From assembly GCA_049611965.1 (NCBI GenBank), contig JBMZBC010000005.1, positions 1 through 64,000 of the forward strand: a DNA stretch of 64,000 nt, given 5' to 3'. A program made the translations under genes and the position numbers. A model generated the notes under the pieces. It ran no database searches, was not told the origin of the DNA, and was given only the letters and a program-made list of their open reading frames with translations. This DNA comes from UBA10364 sp049611965 (GTDB lineage Bacteria > Bacteroidota > Bacteroidia > Flavobacteriales > Schleiferiaceae). This document shows, in pieces, positions 23,606 to 32,708 of the stretch; position 1 is the stretch's first letter; each line of letters starts with the position of its first letter.

Positions 23606-26095
23606 TTAAGACCCGCAGGCCACACATTCGTCCGGATTATCAATTGAACAAGCAATTTTTTCTTCAGCCGTGACTTCCTCGCTCATTTTAGCCATGGCTT
23701 CTTTCTGCGCTTTTACACGTGCTTCTACTTCTGCAGCTGTTGGCTCTGTTGAAGCAGCAGGCACAGCATCGGCAGTTTCCGAACTGGCACCTGAAGTAAC
23801 ACCAGGACTCATATCTGTCTGCGCATTTTTCTTAACGGTAAACTTAATTGCGCTTGTCGCAGGCTTAGAACGTAGGTAGTACATACCTGTTTTCAGCCCT
23901 TTCTTCCAAGCGTAGAAGTGCATAGAAGTGAGTTTACCCATGTTTGGACTTTCCATGAAGAGGTTCAGACTTTGGCTCTGGTCAATGAACATACCACGAT
24001 CTGCCGCCATATCTAGAATATCTCTCATTGAAATTTCCCAAACAGTCTTGTAAATAGCCTTCAAATTGTCTGGTACACCTTCAATGTTTTGCACTGAACC
24101 GTTCGTTGCCATCAACGCATTCTTCATATCATCGTTCCAAAGACCCAATTCAATCAAATCGTTCAATAGGTGCTTGTTTACGACGATGAATTCGCCTGAA
24201 AGCACACGACGCGTGTATACATTTGATGTGTACGGCTCGAAACATTCATTGTTTCCAAGAATCTGAGAAGTTGAAGCAGTTGGCATTGGTGCCATCAACA
24301 AACTGTTTCTCACTCCGTGCTTTTCAACTTCTTCACGTAATTCTTTCCAATCCCAACGGCCGCTTAATTCTTCATCCTTAACGCCCCATAGATTGTGCTG
24401 GAACTGCCCTTGAGAGATTGGTGAACCTTCGTAAGTTTCATAAGCACCATCTTTCACAGCTTGGTCCTTAGAAGAACTTACTGCAGCGAAATACATGGTT
24501 TCGAAAATCTCTTTGTTCAACGCTTTCGCCTCCTCGGAGTCAAACGGCATACGCAATTTGATAAACGTATCAGCCAATCCTTGAACACCTAAACCTACAG
24601 GACGATGGCGCATGTTTGAATTTCTAGCTTCTACCACTGGATAGTAGTTACGATCAATCACTTGATTCAAGTTGTAGGTCACCTTGTAGGTTACATCGTA
24701 CAATTTCTGATGATCAAACTTGCCATCTTCCACAAACATTGGAAGTGCAATAGATGCTAGGTTACATACCGCAACCTCATCCGGTGACGTGTATTCTAAG
24801 ATCTCAGTACACAAGTTTGAAGAACGGATTGTACCCAGGTTCTGCTGGTTCGATTTCAAGTTCGCGGCATCCTTGTAAAGCATGTACGGCGTTCCCGTTT
24901 CAATCTGGCTTTCCATGATTTTCGCCCATACTTCACGAGCTTTCACAGTACGGCGACCTTTCCCTTCACTTTCGTATTTGGTATAAAGATCAACAAACTC
25001 CTGACCGTGACAGTCGAACAAACCTGGACATTCGTTTGGACACATGAGCGTCCATTCTTCATTCTTCTCAACGCGCTCCATGAAAAGATCTGGAATCCAC
25101 ATTGCGTAGAACAGATCGCGAGCACGCATTTCTTCTTTACCGTGATTCTTCTTCAAATCCAAGAACTCGTAGATGTCTGCGTGCCATGGTTCAACATAAA
25201 TGGCAAACGAGCCTTTACGCTTACCGCCTCCTTGATCTACATAACGAGCAGTATCGTTGTACACGCGCAACATTGGAACAATACCGTTGGAAGTACCGTT
25301 GGTTCCCCCAATATATGATCCAGTAGCACGGATATTGTGAATGCTCAATCCAATACCACCTGCGCTCTGCGAAATCTTAGCTGTTTGCTTCAAGGTGTCG
25401 TAGATACCGTCTATACTGTCTTCCTTCATTGTCAGAAGGAAACAAGAACTCATCTGAGGTTTTGGCGTACCCGCATTGAATAACGTAGGTGTTGCATGGG
25501 TCATGTACTTCTTGCTCATCAACTCATAGGTCTCTAAAGCACCTTCGAGATCGTCCTTATGAATACCAATACTTACGCGCATGAGCATTTGCTGAGGACG
25601 CTCAACAATCTTACCGTGCATACGGAGCAAATAAGAGCGCTCGAGTGTTTTAAACCCAAAGTAATCGTAAGAGAAATCGCGGTCGTAGATCAATTGTGAG
25701 TCCAAGTATTCAGCATTCGCTTGAATGATTTCGTACACATCATCAGCAATCAACGGTGCTTTTTTGCCGGTTTCCGGGTTGATGTATTCGTACAAATCTG
25801 TTACAGTCTCCGAGAAGCTCTTTTTAGTACTCTTATGCAAGTTGCTGACTGCAATTCTTGCGGCAAGATTCGCGTAATCCGGATGTTTGATAGTCATTGA
25901 CGCAGCAGTTTCTGCAGCCAAATTATCTAACTCAGAGGTGGTTACGCCGTCATAAACGCCGTCCACTACACGCTTTGCTACCGCTACTGGATCAACATAT
26001 TCGCTCAATCCGTAACATAGTTTTTCAATACGTGCAGTAATCTTATCAAACTTTACCGCCTCCTTTCTTCCGTCTCTTTTAAGTACGCGCATCAT
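23606..26095 (-). CDS. nrdA: Ribonucleoside-diphosphate reductase, alpha subunit (class Ia)
   Basis: 829 residues. Reduces ribonucleoside diphosphates for DNA synthesis with NrdB. An N-terminal ATP-cone (VLKRDGRKEAVKFDKI) gives dATP feedback control. The catalytic barrel shows SSCFLLTMKEDSIDGIYDTL, GGIGLSIHNIRATGS, NLCTEI (active-site Cys region) and MPTASTSQILGNNECFEPYTSN. After the core (about residue 755) comes a 60-residue linker rich in Ala, Glu, Ser and Thr, ending in CSIDNPDECVACGS with Cys 816, 824 and 827, the likely redox-active tail. That tail is nearly repeated in the 40-residue protein at 14435. Two adjacent ATGs (26095, 26092) are possible starts. It follows nrdB by 39 bases. 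Confidence 0.97.
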   Translation of the reverse strand: MMRVLKRDGRKEAVKFDKITARIEKLCYGLSEYVDPVAVAKRVVDGVYDGVTTSELDNLAAETAASMTIKHPDYANLAARIAVSNLHKSTKKSFSETVTDLYEYINPETGKKAPLIADDVYEIIQANAEYLDSQLIYDRDFSYDYFGFKTLERSYLLRMHGKIVERPQQMLMRVSIGIHKDDLEGALETYELMSKKYMTHATPTLFNAGTPKPQMSSCFLLTMKEDSIDGIYDTLKQTAKISQSAGGIGLSIHNIRATGSYIGGTNGTSNGIVPMLRVYNDTARYVDQGGGKRKGSFAIYVEPWHADIYEFLDLKKNHGKEEMRARDLFYAMWIPDLFMERVEKNEEWTLMCPNECPGLFDCHGQEFVDLYTKYESEGKGRRTVKAREVWAKIMESQIETGTPYMLYKDAANLKSNQQNLGTIRSSNLCTEILEYTSPDEVAVCNLASIALPMFVEDGKFDHQKLYDVTYKVTYNLNQVIDRNYYPVVEARNSNMRHRPVGLGVQGLADTFIKLRMPFDSEEAKALNKEIFETMYFAAVSSSKDQAVKDGAYETYEGSPISQGQFQHNLWGVKDEELSGRWDWKELREEVEKHGVRNSLLMAPMPTASTSQILGNNECFEPYTSNVYTRRVLSGEFIVVNKHLLNDLIELGLWNDDMKNALMATNGSVQNIEGVPDNLKAIYKTVWEISMRDILDMAADRGMFIDQSQSLNLFMESPNMGKLTSMHFYAWKKGLKTGMYYLRSKPATSAIKFTVKKNAQTDMSPGVTSGASSETADAVPAASTEPTAAEVEARVKAQKEAMAKMSEEVTAEEKIACSIDNPDECVACGS

Positions 26096-26134
26096 AGCTT
26101 ATTCTCTTGGGTGTGTTCTTGTGTTCTTTTTCGT

Positions 26135-27115
26135 TTAGAAGCTCATGTCGCCACCAAACGCATTGTCGAAGTTGTGATCTTCTTGACTCTCACCAACTCC
26201 TGCTTTTTTGTATTCTGAGACACGTTTCTCGAAGAAGTTTGTTTTTCCTTCCAACGAGATCATATCCATAAAGTCAAATGGATTCGCAGTACCGTACACC
26301 TTTGGACAGTTCAATGTCTCTAGCAAGTGGTCTGTTACGAATTCAAGGTATTCAGACATCAATTTTGCATTCATTCCGATCAAATTCACTGGCAATGATT
26401 CAGTAATAAACTCACGCTCAATGTCTAATGCTTCAGTAATGATTTGAGTTATACGTTCTACCGGCACCTTGTTTACCAAGTGGTTGTTGTGCAAGTGACA
26501 AGCGAAATCACGGTGTAGACCTTCATCTCGAGAAATGAATTCGTTAGAAGTTGCCAAACCTGGTAGTAAACCTCTTTTCTTCATCCAGAAGATGGAACAA
26601 AATGCTCCTGAGAAGAAAATTCCCTCTACTGCTGCGAATGCAATCAAACGCTCTGCGAATGATTCAGACTCAATCCAACGCAACGCCCAATCAGCCTTTT
26701 TCTTAATCGCAGGAAAGCGCTCGATAGCGTTAAACAATTCGTCTTTTTCAGCATCATTATCCACAAGAGTGTCGATGAGTAGGGAGTACATCTCACTGTG
26801 AATGTTTTCCATCATGATTTGGAAACCGTAGAAGAATTTCGCCTCCGAGTACTGTACTTCGTTTACAAAGTTTTCTGCAAGGTTTTCATTTACAATACCA
26901 TCAGAAGCTGCGAAGAATGCTAATATGTGCTTGAGGAAGTAACGCTCGTCGTCATTTAGCTTTTTCCAGTCCACAACATCTTGGTGCAAATCGATTTCCT
27001 CCGCTGTCCAAAATGAAGCTTCTTGCTTCTTGTACCAATCCCAAATATCGCTGTGCTGGATTGGGAAAATCACAAACCTGTTTTTGTTGTCTTGTAAAAT
27101 TGGTTCCTGTTGCAT
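26135..27115 (-). CDS. nrdB: Ribonucleoside-diphosphate reductase, beta subunit
   Basis: 326 residues from MQQEPILQDN. A helical di-iron protein that generates the radical used by NrdA. Metal-site segments visible are DIWDWYKKQEASFWTAEEIDL (Asp/Glu), MMENIHSEMYSLLIDTL (Glu and His) and ISRDEGLHRDFA (Glu and His). The C-terminal peptide NAFGGDMSF is the Phe-rich acidic tail that docks on the alpha subunit. An in-frame start at 27148 would add residues over the leader and was not used. nrdB is the first gene of the nrdB-nrdA operon and has a long untranslated region upstream. Confidence 0.96.
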   Translation of the reverse strand: MQQEPILQDNKNRFVIFPIQHSDIWDWYKKQEASFWTAEEIDLHQDVVDWKKLNDDERYFLKHILAFFAASDGIVNENLAENFVNEVQYSEAKFFYGFQIMMENIHSEMYSLLIDTLVDNDAEKDELFNAIERFPAIKKKADWALRWIESESFAERLIAFAAVEGIFFSGAFCSIFWMKKRGLLPGLATSNEFISRDEGLHRDFACHLHNNHLVNKVPVERITQIITEALDIEREFITESLPVNLIGMNAKLMSEYLEFVTDHLLETLNCPKVYGTANPFDFMDMISLEGKTNFFEKRVSEYKKAGVGESQEDHNFDNAFGGDMSF

Positions 27116-27389
27116 AAAGCAAAAATTTTTAAGGTCGGAAACCCGCATTAATCATTTTTAATGTACTGATTTCCAGCTAATTATGTTTTTGGTTTTTCAG
27201 CGGAGTAGGATGTTCAATACGTGTCCGTAGCTGAACGACCTATACAAACATGGCCACGATTTAAACCAATAACAAGAACCACTATTTGGGTTTTTCCCGT
27301 AGTTATTAACAACGAAAAATTACAGAATACAGGCCTCGCTATAGACTGCTATTGGGACTGAGACGATAAACGTCTGAAAATTTCTTCTG
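27116..27389 (-). other. Long leader or regulatory region before nrdB
   Basis: 274 bases without a supportable gene. It holds a dyad AACC-N8-GGTT (27277-27292), a longer imperfect stem TTCAGC...GCTGAA with inner GGA/TCC (27196-27235), and a short hairpin AGACG-ATAAA-CGTCT (27361-27375) without a T-tract. No exact TAnnTTTG box was found on the minus strand, and no good NrdR box pair. It probably contains the nrdB promoter and may fold as RNA. Confidence 0.4.
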
Positions 27390-27974
27390 TTAAGATTTTT
27401 TAAGTCCGTTTTTCTCAATTAAATCGGCCGCGATTTCCACTTTTTCATAGAAAGCTGGTCCGTATTTTCTGATTAGTGGATCTTTTAAAAACTTGTAGAC
27501 TGGCACCTTTAATTCCTCACCCAAAGAACAGGCCGCCGAGCAAATAGACCAGCGGTCGTAGTTCAACGCCTCAAAATCTGTGTAGCGAGCGATACGGATA
27601 GGATAAAGATGACATGATATGGGCTTCTTCCAATCAATAACACCGTCATTGTAGGCCTTCTCGATGCCACAATGCGCCGCGCCATCTTTACTGAATACCG
27701 TGTATGCGCATTCCTTCCCTCCGATTATAGGTGTTTCCTTTTCTCCAAGACCGTCAACAGAGGTTCCCACTTTTTCAATTTCGCGAATGCCTTTTTCTGT
27801 TAGATAAGGCTTCACCTTGGGATAAATAGAATCGAGAATAGCAACCTCCTCTTCTTCCACAGGAGCGCCTGCATTGCCCTCAACACAACAAGCGCCTTTA
27901 CATGCACTGAGGTTACAGACAAATTCCTTTTTGAAAAGGTCTGTTGAAAGCAATTTGTTATCGATGTCAATCAC
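27390..27974 (-). CDS. DUF3109 family cysteine-rich protein
   Basis: 194 residues. The conserved cysteine pattern of DUF3109 is plain: FVCNLSACKGACCVEG near the N-terminus, GKECAY and GAAHCGIEKA in the middle, and ISCHLYPIRI with SICSAAC toward the end. The arrangement resembles YkgJ-type zinc or Fe-S binding proteins, but the activity is unknown. The start is a GTG at 27974; a perfect box (TAGTTTTG) ends 4 bases upstream, supporting this start and a leaderless mRNA. It is divergent from the MarC gene. Confidence 0.9.
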   Translation of the reverse strand: MIDIDNKLLSTDLFKKEFVCNLSACKGACCVEGNAGAPVEEEEVAILDSIYPKVKPYLTEKGIREIEKVGTSVDGLGEKETPIIGGKECAYTVFSKDGAAHCGIEKAYNDGVIDWKKPISCHLYPIRIARYTDFEALNYDRWSICSAACSLGEELKVPVYKFLKDPLIRKYGPAFYEKVEIAADLIEKNGLKKS

Positions 27975-27978
27975 ACCA

Positions 27979-27986
27979 CAAAACTA
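27979..27986 (-). promoter_or_regulatory. Bacteroidota -7 box for the DUF3109 gene
   Basis: TAGTTTTG on the minus strand, 4 bases from the GTG start. Confidence 0.55.
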
Positions 27987-28022
27987 ACGCAGACTTCCTC
28001 CACTTTTTGAACGTAAACAAGC

Positions 28023-28030
28023 TAATTTTG
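28023..28030 (+). promoter_or_regulatory. Bacteroidota -7 box for the MarC gene
   Basis: TAATTTTG matches TAnnTTTG; start predicted near 28036, about 12 bases before the GTG at 28048. Confidence 0.55.
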
Positions 28031-28047
28031 CCAAAAAACTAAATACG

Positions 28048-28629
28048 GTGGGATTTAACATTAACGATGCACTCAGTGCTTTTTTGATTCTTTTCGCTGT
28101 CATTGATATTCCTGGTAGTATTCCAATCATTGTCAGTCTTCGTAAGAAAGTAGGCCACGTTCAAAGTGAGAAGGCAACCATTGTTGCCGGTATTATTATG
28201 ATTGTCTTTCTCTTTATTGGGGAAAGCATTTTGAACTTATTGGGCGTAGATGTGCAAAGCTTTGCCATTGCAGGGAGTTTCGTGATTTTCTTCTTGGCGC
28301 TAGAAATGATACTCGGTATCACTCTTTATAAAGAAGAAAGTCCAAGCACTGCTTCTATTGTACCTATTGCATTCCCCCTCATCGCTGGTGCAGGTTCTAT
28401 GACCTCCTTGGTTTCTCTACAGGCAGAATTTGATAATATCAATATCATTATTGCCATCGTTGCCAATATGATTGTGGTGTATGCAGTTCTGAAGAATACT
28501 GAACGCCTTGAGCGCATTCTCGGACCTGGCGGATTGAGCGTGCTTCGCAAAGTTTTCGGTATTATCTTGCTCGCGATTGCAGTGAAACTATTTTTCACCA
28601 ATCTCATTCCTTTGTTACAAACGGTTTAA
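28048..28629 (+). CDS. MarC family integral membrane protein
   Basis: 193 residues with six predicted hydrophobic helices. Diagnostic features are LFAVIDIPGSIPIIVSLRKK at the N-terminus (MarC family D-P/I-x-G-x-x-P pattern), IVPIAFPLIAGAGSMTSLV in the middle and VLRKVFGIILLAIAVKLFFTNL at the end. The family was once linked to multiple antibiotic resistance, a role later withdrawn for E. coli MarC; the transported substrate is unknown. The start is GTG. glyS begins 12 bases after the stop, so co-transcription is likely. Confidence 0.92.
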   Translation: MGFNINDALSAFLILFAVIDIPGSIPIIVSLRKKVGHVQSEKATIVAGIIMIVFLFIGESILNLLGVDVQSFAIAGSFVIFFLALEMILGITLYKEESPSTASIVPIAFPLIAGAGSMTSLVSLQAEFDNINIIIAIVANMIVVYAVLKNTERLERILGPGGLSVLRKVFGIILLAIAVKLFFTNLIPLLQTV

Positions 28630-28641
28630 GACCTCTTTATA

Positions 28642-30177
28642 ATGGCTGACGATCAATTCAAAAACGTAATCTCCCACGCCAAGGAGTATGGGTTCATTTT
28701 TCAAAGCAGCGAAATCTATGACGGATTGAGCGCTGTATACGATTATGGTCAAAATGGAGCCTTACTTAAAAACAATATAAAAGCCTATTGGTGGGGTGCT
28801 ATGGTACAAATGCATGAGAATATTGTCGGAATAGACTCCGCCATCTTCATGCACCCAACCACTTGGAAAGCCTCTGGCCACGTTGATGCCTTTAATGACC
28901 CTCTTATTGACAATAAAGACAGCAAAAAACGTTACCGCGCCGATGTTTTGATTGAAGATCATGTCGAGAAAATTCGTCAGAAGATCGATAAAGAGGTTAA
29001 GAAAGCTGCCAAACGCTTTGGTGATGCCTTTGATAAAGAGCAGTATTTGGCAACCAACGGACGAGTTCTTGGCTACCAGGAAAAAATAAAGGCCATAATG
29101 GATCGCTTTGTGACAGCCATGGATGCCGAAGATCTAGCGGATGTAAAACAACTCATCGAAGACGAGCAGATTAAATGTCCTGTGAGTGGATCAATGAATT
29201 GGACCGATGTACGTCAATTCAACCTCATGTTTGGCACTCAAATAGGCTCTGTAGCTGAGGGTGCATCAACACTCTACCTCCGTCCTGAGACTGCCCAAGG
29301 AATCTTCTTGAACTACCTAAACGTGCAGAAAACGGGAAGAATGAAAATTCCTTTCGGTATTGCCCAGATTGGAAAGGCCTTTAGAAACGAGATTGTGGCA
29401 CGCCAATTCATCTTCCGCATGCGTGAGTTCGAGCAGATGGAAATGCAATTCTTCGTGCGCCCTGGCACTGAAATGGAGTGGTACGAAAGCTGGAAAGAAA
29501 AACGTTTAGCCTGGCACAAGAGCCTCGGCTTCGACGATAGTAACTACCGCTTCCACGACCATGAAAAGCTTGCGCACTATGCAAATGCTGCGGCAGATAT
29601 CGAATTCAACTTCCCGTTCGGATTCAAAGAGCTCGAAGGCATTCATTCGCGTACAGATTTCGATTTGAAACAACACGAAGAATTCAGTGGGAAGAAGCTG
29701 CAATATTTTGACCCGGAAATCGGCGAAAACTACGTGCCGTATGTAGTTGAAACCTCGATCGGTCTCGACCGTATGTTCCTGGCGGTACTTTCCAATAGTC
29801 TGATGACAGAAACTCTCGAAGACGGAAGTCAGCGCACCGTATTGAACGTACCTGCCTTTTTAGCACCTTATAAAGTGGCCGTGCTTCCTCTTTTGAAGAA
29901 AGACGGATTGCCAGAGAAAGCTCGAGAAGTTGTCAATCTTTTGAAGTTTGACCACATGGTCCAATACGATGAAAAAGATGCTATCGGAAAACGATACCGT
30001 CGTCAAGATGCCATTGGCACGCCGCTATGTGTTACTGTAGACCACCAAAGTTTGGAAGATAATACGGTTACAGTTCGATTCCGCGATAACATGGAACAGA
30101 TCCGAATTTCTATGGATGAATTGAAGGCTTTAACGAATGAAAAAGTGTCCCTTAACGAGCAGTTGGGAAAACTTTAA
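28642..30177 (+). CDS. glyS: Glycyl-tRNA synthetase (alpha2 type)
   Basis: 511 residues, the single-chain dimeric form used by Bacteroidota, archaea and eukaryotes rather than the alpha2-beta2 enzyme. Motifs: GFIFQSSEIYDGLSAVYDYG, LYLRPETAQGIFLNY (class II motif 2 area), GKAFRNEIVARQFIFRMREFEQMEMQFFV, GIHSRTDFDLKQH, and SIGLDRMFLAVL (motif 3). The C-terminal anticodon-binding domain starts at about residue 410 with APYKVAVLPLLKKDGL. It charges tRNA-Gly in the cytoplasm. Confidence 0.97.
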   Translation: MADDQFKNVISHAKEYGFIFQSSEIYDGLSAVYDYGQNGALLKNNIKAYWWGAMVQMHENIVGIDSAIFMHPTTWKASGHVDAFNDPLIDNKDSKKRYRADVLIEDHVEKIRQKIDKEVKKAAKRFGDAFDKEQYLATNGRVLGYQEKIKAIMDRFVTAMDAEDLADVKQLIEDEQIKCPVSGSMNWTDVRQFNLMFGTQIGSVAEGASTLYLRPETAQGIFLNYLNVQKTGRMKIPFGIAQIGKAFRNEIVARQFIFRMREFEQMEMQFFVRPGTEMEWYESWKEKRLAWHKSLGFDDSNYRFHDHEKLAHYANAAADIEFNFPFGFKELEGIHSRTDFDLKQHEEFSGKKLQYFDPEIGENYVPYVVETSIGLDRMFLAVLSNSLMTETLEDGSQRTVLNVPAFLAPYKVAVLPLLKKDGLPEKAREVVNLLKFDHMVQYDEKDAIGKRYRRQDAIGTPLCVTVDHQSLEDNTVTVRFRDNMEQIRISMDELKALTNEKVSLNEQLGKL

Positions 30178-30246
30178 TGAAAAATCAATCATAAGGCTTT
30201 GATTTTCATATATATTGGTTCCTACAATTAAAAAATCATTCGCGAG

Positions 30247-30489
30247 ATGAAAAAGTTCAACATTTTTGCTTCAGCAGTAGTTGCACTAGCTATGGTAGCT
30301 TGTGCTGCACCAGCTGAAGAAGCGCCGGCAGAAGAGCCAGCAATGGAAGAGGTAGCTGAAGAGGCTCCTGCAATGGAAGAAGCAGCAGACTCTGCTGCAG
30401 CAGAAGAAGCTGATTCTACTATGGAAGAAGCTACTGAAGAAGCAGCAGCTGAAGAAATGCACGAAGACCACGAAGGTCACGAGCACTAA
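30247..30489 (+). CDS. Small acidic Glu/Ala-rich lipoprotein with His tail
   Basis: 80 residues. Lipoprotein signal with lipobox MVACA (Cys 19). The mature part is almost entirely Glu and Ala with a few Met, Asp, Ser and Thr, in irregular AEEAPAEE/AMEE repeats, and ends in HEDHEGHEH. It is low complexity, strongly negative and probably disordered. The His-rich end could bind divalent metal, but nothing proves it. Such lipoproteins occur in Bacteroidota genomes; function unknown. It is followed at once by a strong terminator, so it is monocistronic. Confidence 0.75.
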   Translation: MKKFNIFASAVVALAMVACAAPAEEAPAEEPAMEEVAEEAPAMEEAADSAAAEEADSTMEEATEEAAAEEMHEDHEGHEH

Positions 30490-30509
30490 GATTTACCTCT
30501 TAGAAAAAG

Positions 30510-30548
30510 AAAAACCCCCGAGCGCGATGCGCTTGGGGGTTCTTTTTT
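30510..30548. terminator. Bidirectional intrinsic terminator
   Basis: A-tract, stem ACCCCCGAGCGC / GCGCTTGGGGGT with one wobble, T-tract. It lies between the convergent lipoprotein and CtpA genes. Confidence 0.9.
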
Positions 30549-30559
30549 AGGTAGATGTA

Positions 30560-32023
30560 TTACCCTAGTATTCTAGACCTTATTTGAGCAATGGAAGCAT
30601 CGTCCTTTAGCAGGACTTTTCTATAGGCATCGAAACCCCAAAGATTTCTAGCTATACCAGCCTTGAGCAATATAGAGAGTTCTTTACGGTCAAAAGCACC
30701 CAGGTCTTCGAGTTCGATACCATAAGCGCCAAACTCTAAAAACGAACTGAGTATGTCTTCAGTAATTGTAAAATCACTGTAAAAATTTGAAAAGTTCAAG
30801 TCTTTGAAATTACCTCGGCGAGAATCGGCATAGTCAAATCCAAAGGCATCAATGGTCCCGTAAGAAAATGTCCAGAAGTAGGAAGCACTATCATTGGCAA
30901 TCTCTATATCAGGCTCAATACCCCCTTGGGAATAGAGTACGCGACCCGTATCACTTATAAAAACACCTTCGTTAACCACTTGGCCTTCGCGATACGGTTT
31001 CTGAATGGATCTCCCGCTTGGTGTGTAGTAGTAGGCTACAGTCAATCGAACCTTTGAACCGTCCGCAAGTACTTTATCCTCTTGAACTAAGCCTTTGCCG
31101 AAAGAAGTTCGGCCGTATACAGTCGCTCGGTCGTGGTCTTGAAGTGCGCCAGTAAACACCTCTGAGGCACTGGCCGAATTTTCGTTAATGAGAATATGGA
31201 CGGGCAATTCTTCGAATCTATTCCCCGATTTTGCCTTTGACGTATTCGTCGAACCGTCCTTGTATTTGGTCGTTACAATGTTCTTATTGTCCCCCAAGAA
31301 CTCATCTGCCATGGCCACAGATTCATGCAAGTATCCACCGGGATTGTCTCGAAGGTCAATGATTAACTCCTCCATTCCCGTAGCAGAGAGGTAGTCTAAA
31401 TGCGCCACAAATTCGTCGTGAGTAGTCTCAGCGAATCGATCTATCTTTAGGTAGCCTACCCCATCCTCAACCGGCAGATGTAATACACTTTCGATTGGGA
31501 CTAAATCTCTTTGTACCTCGAAGGACAGTTGTTCTTTTCCTCGAATGACCTCAAGCGACACAGAAGTCCCCCGACGTCCTTTTATTTTCGATGTAACAAT
31601 ATCGTTGGTCAATGATTCACCAACAATGGTGTCCTTATCAATAGCATATACGCGGTCGCCCGACAGAATACCGGAAGCATCCGCGGGGCCCGGCCTCATA
31701 ACATGAACGAAAACGAGGGTGTCTTTTTTAATGGCGAACTCTACACCTATACCAGAAAAGCCACCTTGCATGCGCTCAGCCATAGCAGCGCCTTCATCTA
31801 AAGGGATGTACGTACTGTGAGGATCCAAAGAAGACAAAATATGATCCATAGCTTCGGCCTGAAGAGAATCCATATCCAATTCTTCCACATATTCCTCTTT
31901 CAGGTAATCAAAGAACTGGCTCATCTTGCCCCCAGCGGGAGGAGCTTCACCAAATTTGCTGCCTATCCAGACCCCGAAGAGCAGGAAGAATGCTACCCAT
32001 AAAATGACGTTTTCTCGTTTCAA
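30560..32023 (-). CDS. S41 family C-terminal processing peptidase (CtpA/Prc type)
   Basis: 487 residues. An N-terminal membrane anchor (VILWVAFFLLFGVWIG) places the protein in the periplasm. A PDZ domain (about 80-170) includes GGFSGIGVEF and GPADASGILSGDRVYAI. The S41 core has LIIDLRDNPGGYLHESV, the catalytic Ser in NENSASASEVFTGAL and the Lys in YGRTSFGKGLVQ, forming the usual Ser-Lys dyad. These proteases trim or degrade envelope proteins from their C-termini. The start overlaps the stop of the dCMP deaminase gene by 4 bases, so the two are translationally coupled. Confidence 0.95.
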   Translation of the reverse strand: MKRENVILWVAFFLLFGVWIGSKFGEAPPAGGKMSQFFDYLKEEYVEELDMDSLQAEAMDHILSSLDPHSTYIPLDEGAAMAERMQGGFSGIGVEFAIKKDTLVFVHVMRPGPADASGILSGDRVYAIDKDTIVGESLTNDIVTSKIKGRRGTSVSLEVIRGKEQLSFEVQRDLVPIESVLHLPVEDGVGYLKIDRFAETTHDEFVAHLDYLSATGMEELIIDLRDNPGGYLHESVAMADEFLGDNKNIVTTKYKDGSTNTSKAKSGNRFEELPVHILINENSASASEVFTGALQDHDRATVYGRTSFGKGLVQEDKVLADGSKVRLTVAYYYTPSGRSIQKPYREGQVVNEGVFISDTGRVLYSQGGIEPDIEIANDSASYFWTFSYGTIDAFGFDYADSRRGNFKDLNFSNFYSDFTITEDILSSFLEFGAYGIELEDLGAFDRKELSILLKAGIARNLWGFDAYRKVLLKDDASIAQIRSRILG

Positions 32024-32448
32024 TCGATGTCCATTTGAACCACTTCGACCCCTGCCTTTATCAAAAAGTCTAAGCCGCTGCGGTCTTTGTATTCATTGAT
32101 GTAAATGAGTTTTTTGATACCTACTTGATGTATCAATTTACTGCACTCTTTACATGGACTCATGGTGATGTACAACGTGGCACCACGCGCACTGGCAGTG
32201 CTGCTGGCCACTTTGGTAATCGCATTCGCCTCAGCATGTAACACATACCATTTGGTATAGTTCTCCTCGTCCTCACATGGATTCTCAAATCCAGTGGGCG
32301 TTCCATTAAAACCGTCTGAAATAATCATCCGATCCTTCACAATGAGCGCCCCCACTTTTTTGCGTTGGCAATGACTGAGTTGCGCCCATTCTAATGCCAT
32401 TTTGAGGTATGCCTTATCGTATTTCTTTTGCTTTTCCGTTTGAACCAT
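32020..32448 (-). CDS. dCMP deaminase (ComEB-like)
   Basis: 142 residues. A zinc-dependent cytidine/deoxycytidylate deaminase: the HAEANAI motif gives the zinc His and catalytic Glu, and MSPCKECSKLI gives the two zinc Cys. SDGFNGTPTGFENPCED is typical of the dCMP subgroup. It makes dUMP for thymidylate synthesis. A TATATTTG box lies 4 bases upstream of the ATG, predicting a leaderless mRNA. It is the first gene of a two-gene operon with the CtpA-type protease, which looks unrelated in function. Confidence 0.93.
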   Translation of the reverse strand: MVQTEKQKKYDKAYLKMALEWAQLSHCQRKKVGALIVKDRMIISDGFNGTPTGFENPCEDEENYTKWYVLHAEANAITKVASSTASARGATLYITMSPCKECSKLIHQVGIKKLIYINEYKDRSGLDFLIKAGVEVVQMDID

Positions 32449-32452
32449 GTTC

Positions 32453-32460
32453 CAAATATA
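32453..32460 (-). promoter_or_regulatory. Bacteroidota -7 box for dCMP deaminase
   Basis: TATATTTG on the minus strand, 4 bases from the ATG at 32448. Confidence 0.55.
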
Positions 32461-32638
32461 ACCTTGCCGCGGAATCTAACTAAGCTTATTTGAGAATAGT
32501 AGTTTATCCAAGACCAACCATTCTCTGTCCCTGTTAAGTCTACCTTAAATATTCGAATTGAGTCAAAATGAAACAATAAACAAAACCTATATAGCTACCT
32601 TCTATAAGAATACTCGTAAACCGCTGTTTTACAATTAC

Positions 32639-32658
32639 TTAAATTATACATAATTTAA
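32639..32658. promoter_or_regulatory. Perfect AT-rich palindrome upstream of an unknown gene
   Basis: TTAAATTAT-AC-ATAATTTAA is a perfect 9-base dyad with a 2-base centre, 51 bases before the start at 32709. It could be an operator, but chance is more likely here than elsewhere because the 260-base region is AT-rich. No other gene is visible in that region. Confidence 0.35.
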
Positions 32659-32708
32659 AAAATGCCCGAAAGAAATAAACAAGTTCCACTTTTGACAAAA
32701 CCAACCAA

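Noticed and set aside
27277..27292. NrdR box before nrdB
   Set aside because: AACC-N8-GGTT does not match the ACACWAYATATWGTGT-type box well, and no second copy at the usual spacing was seen.
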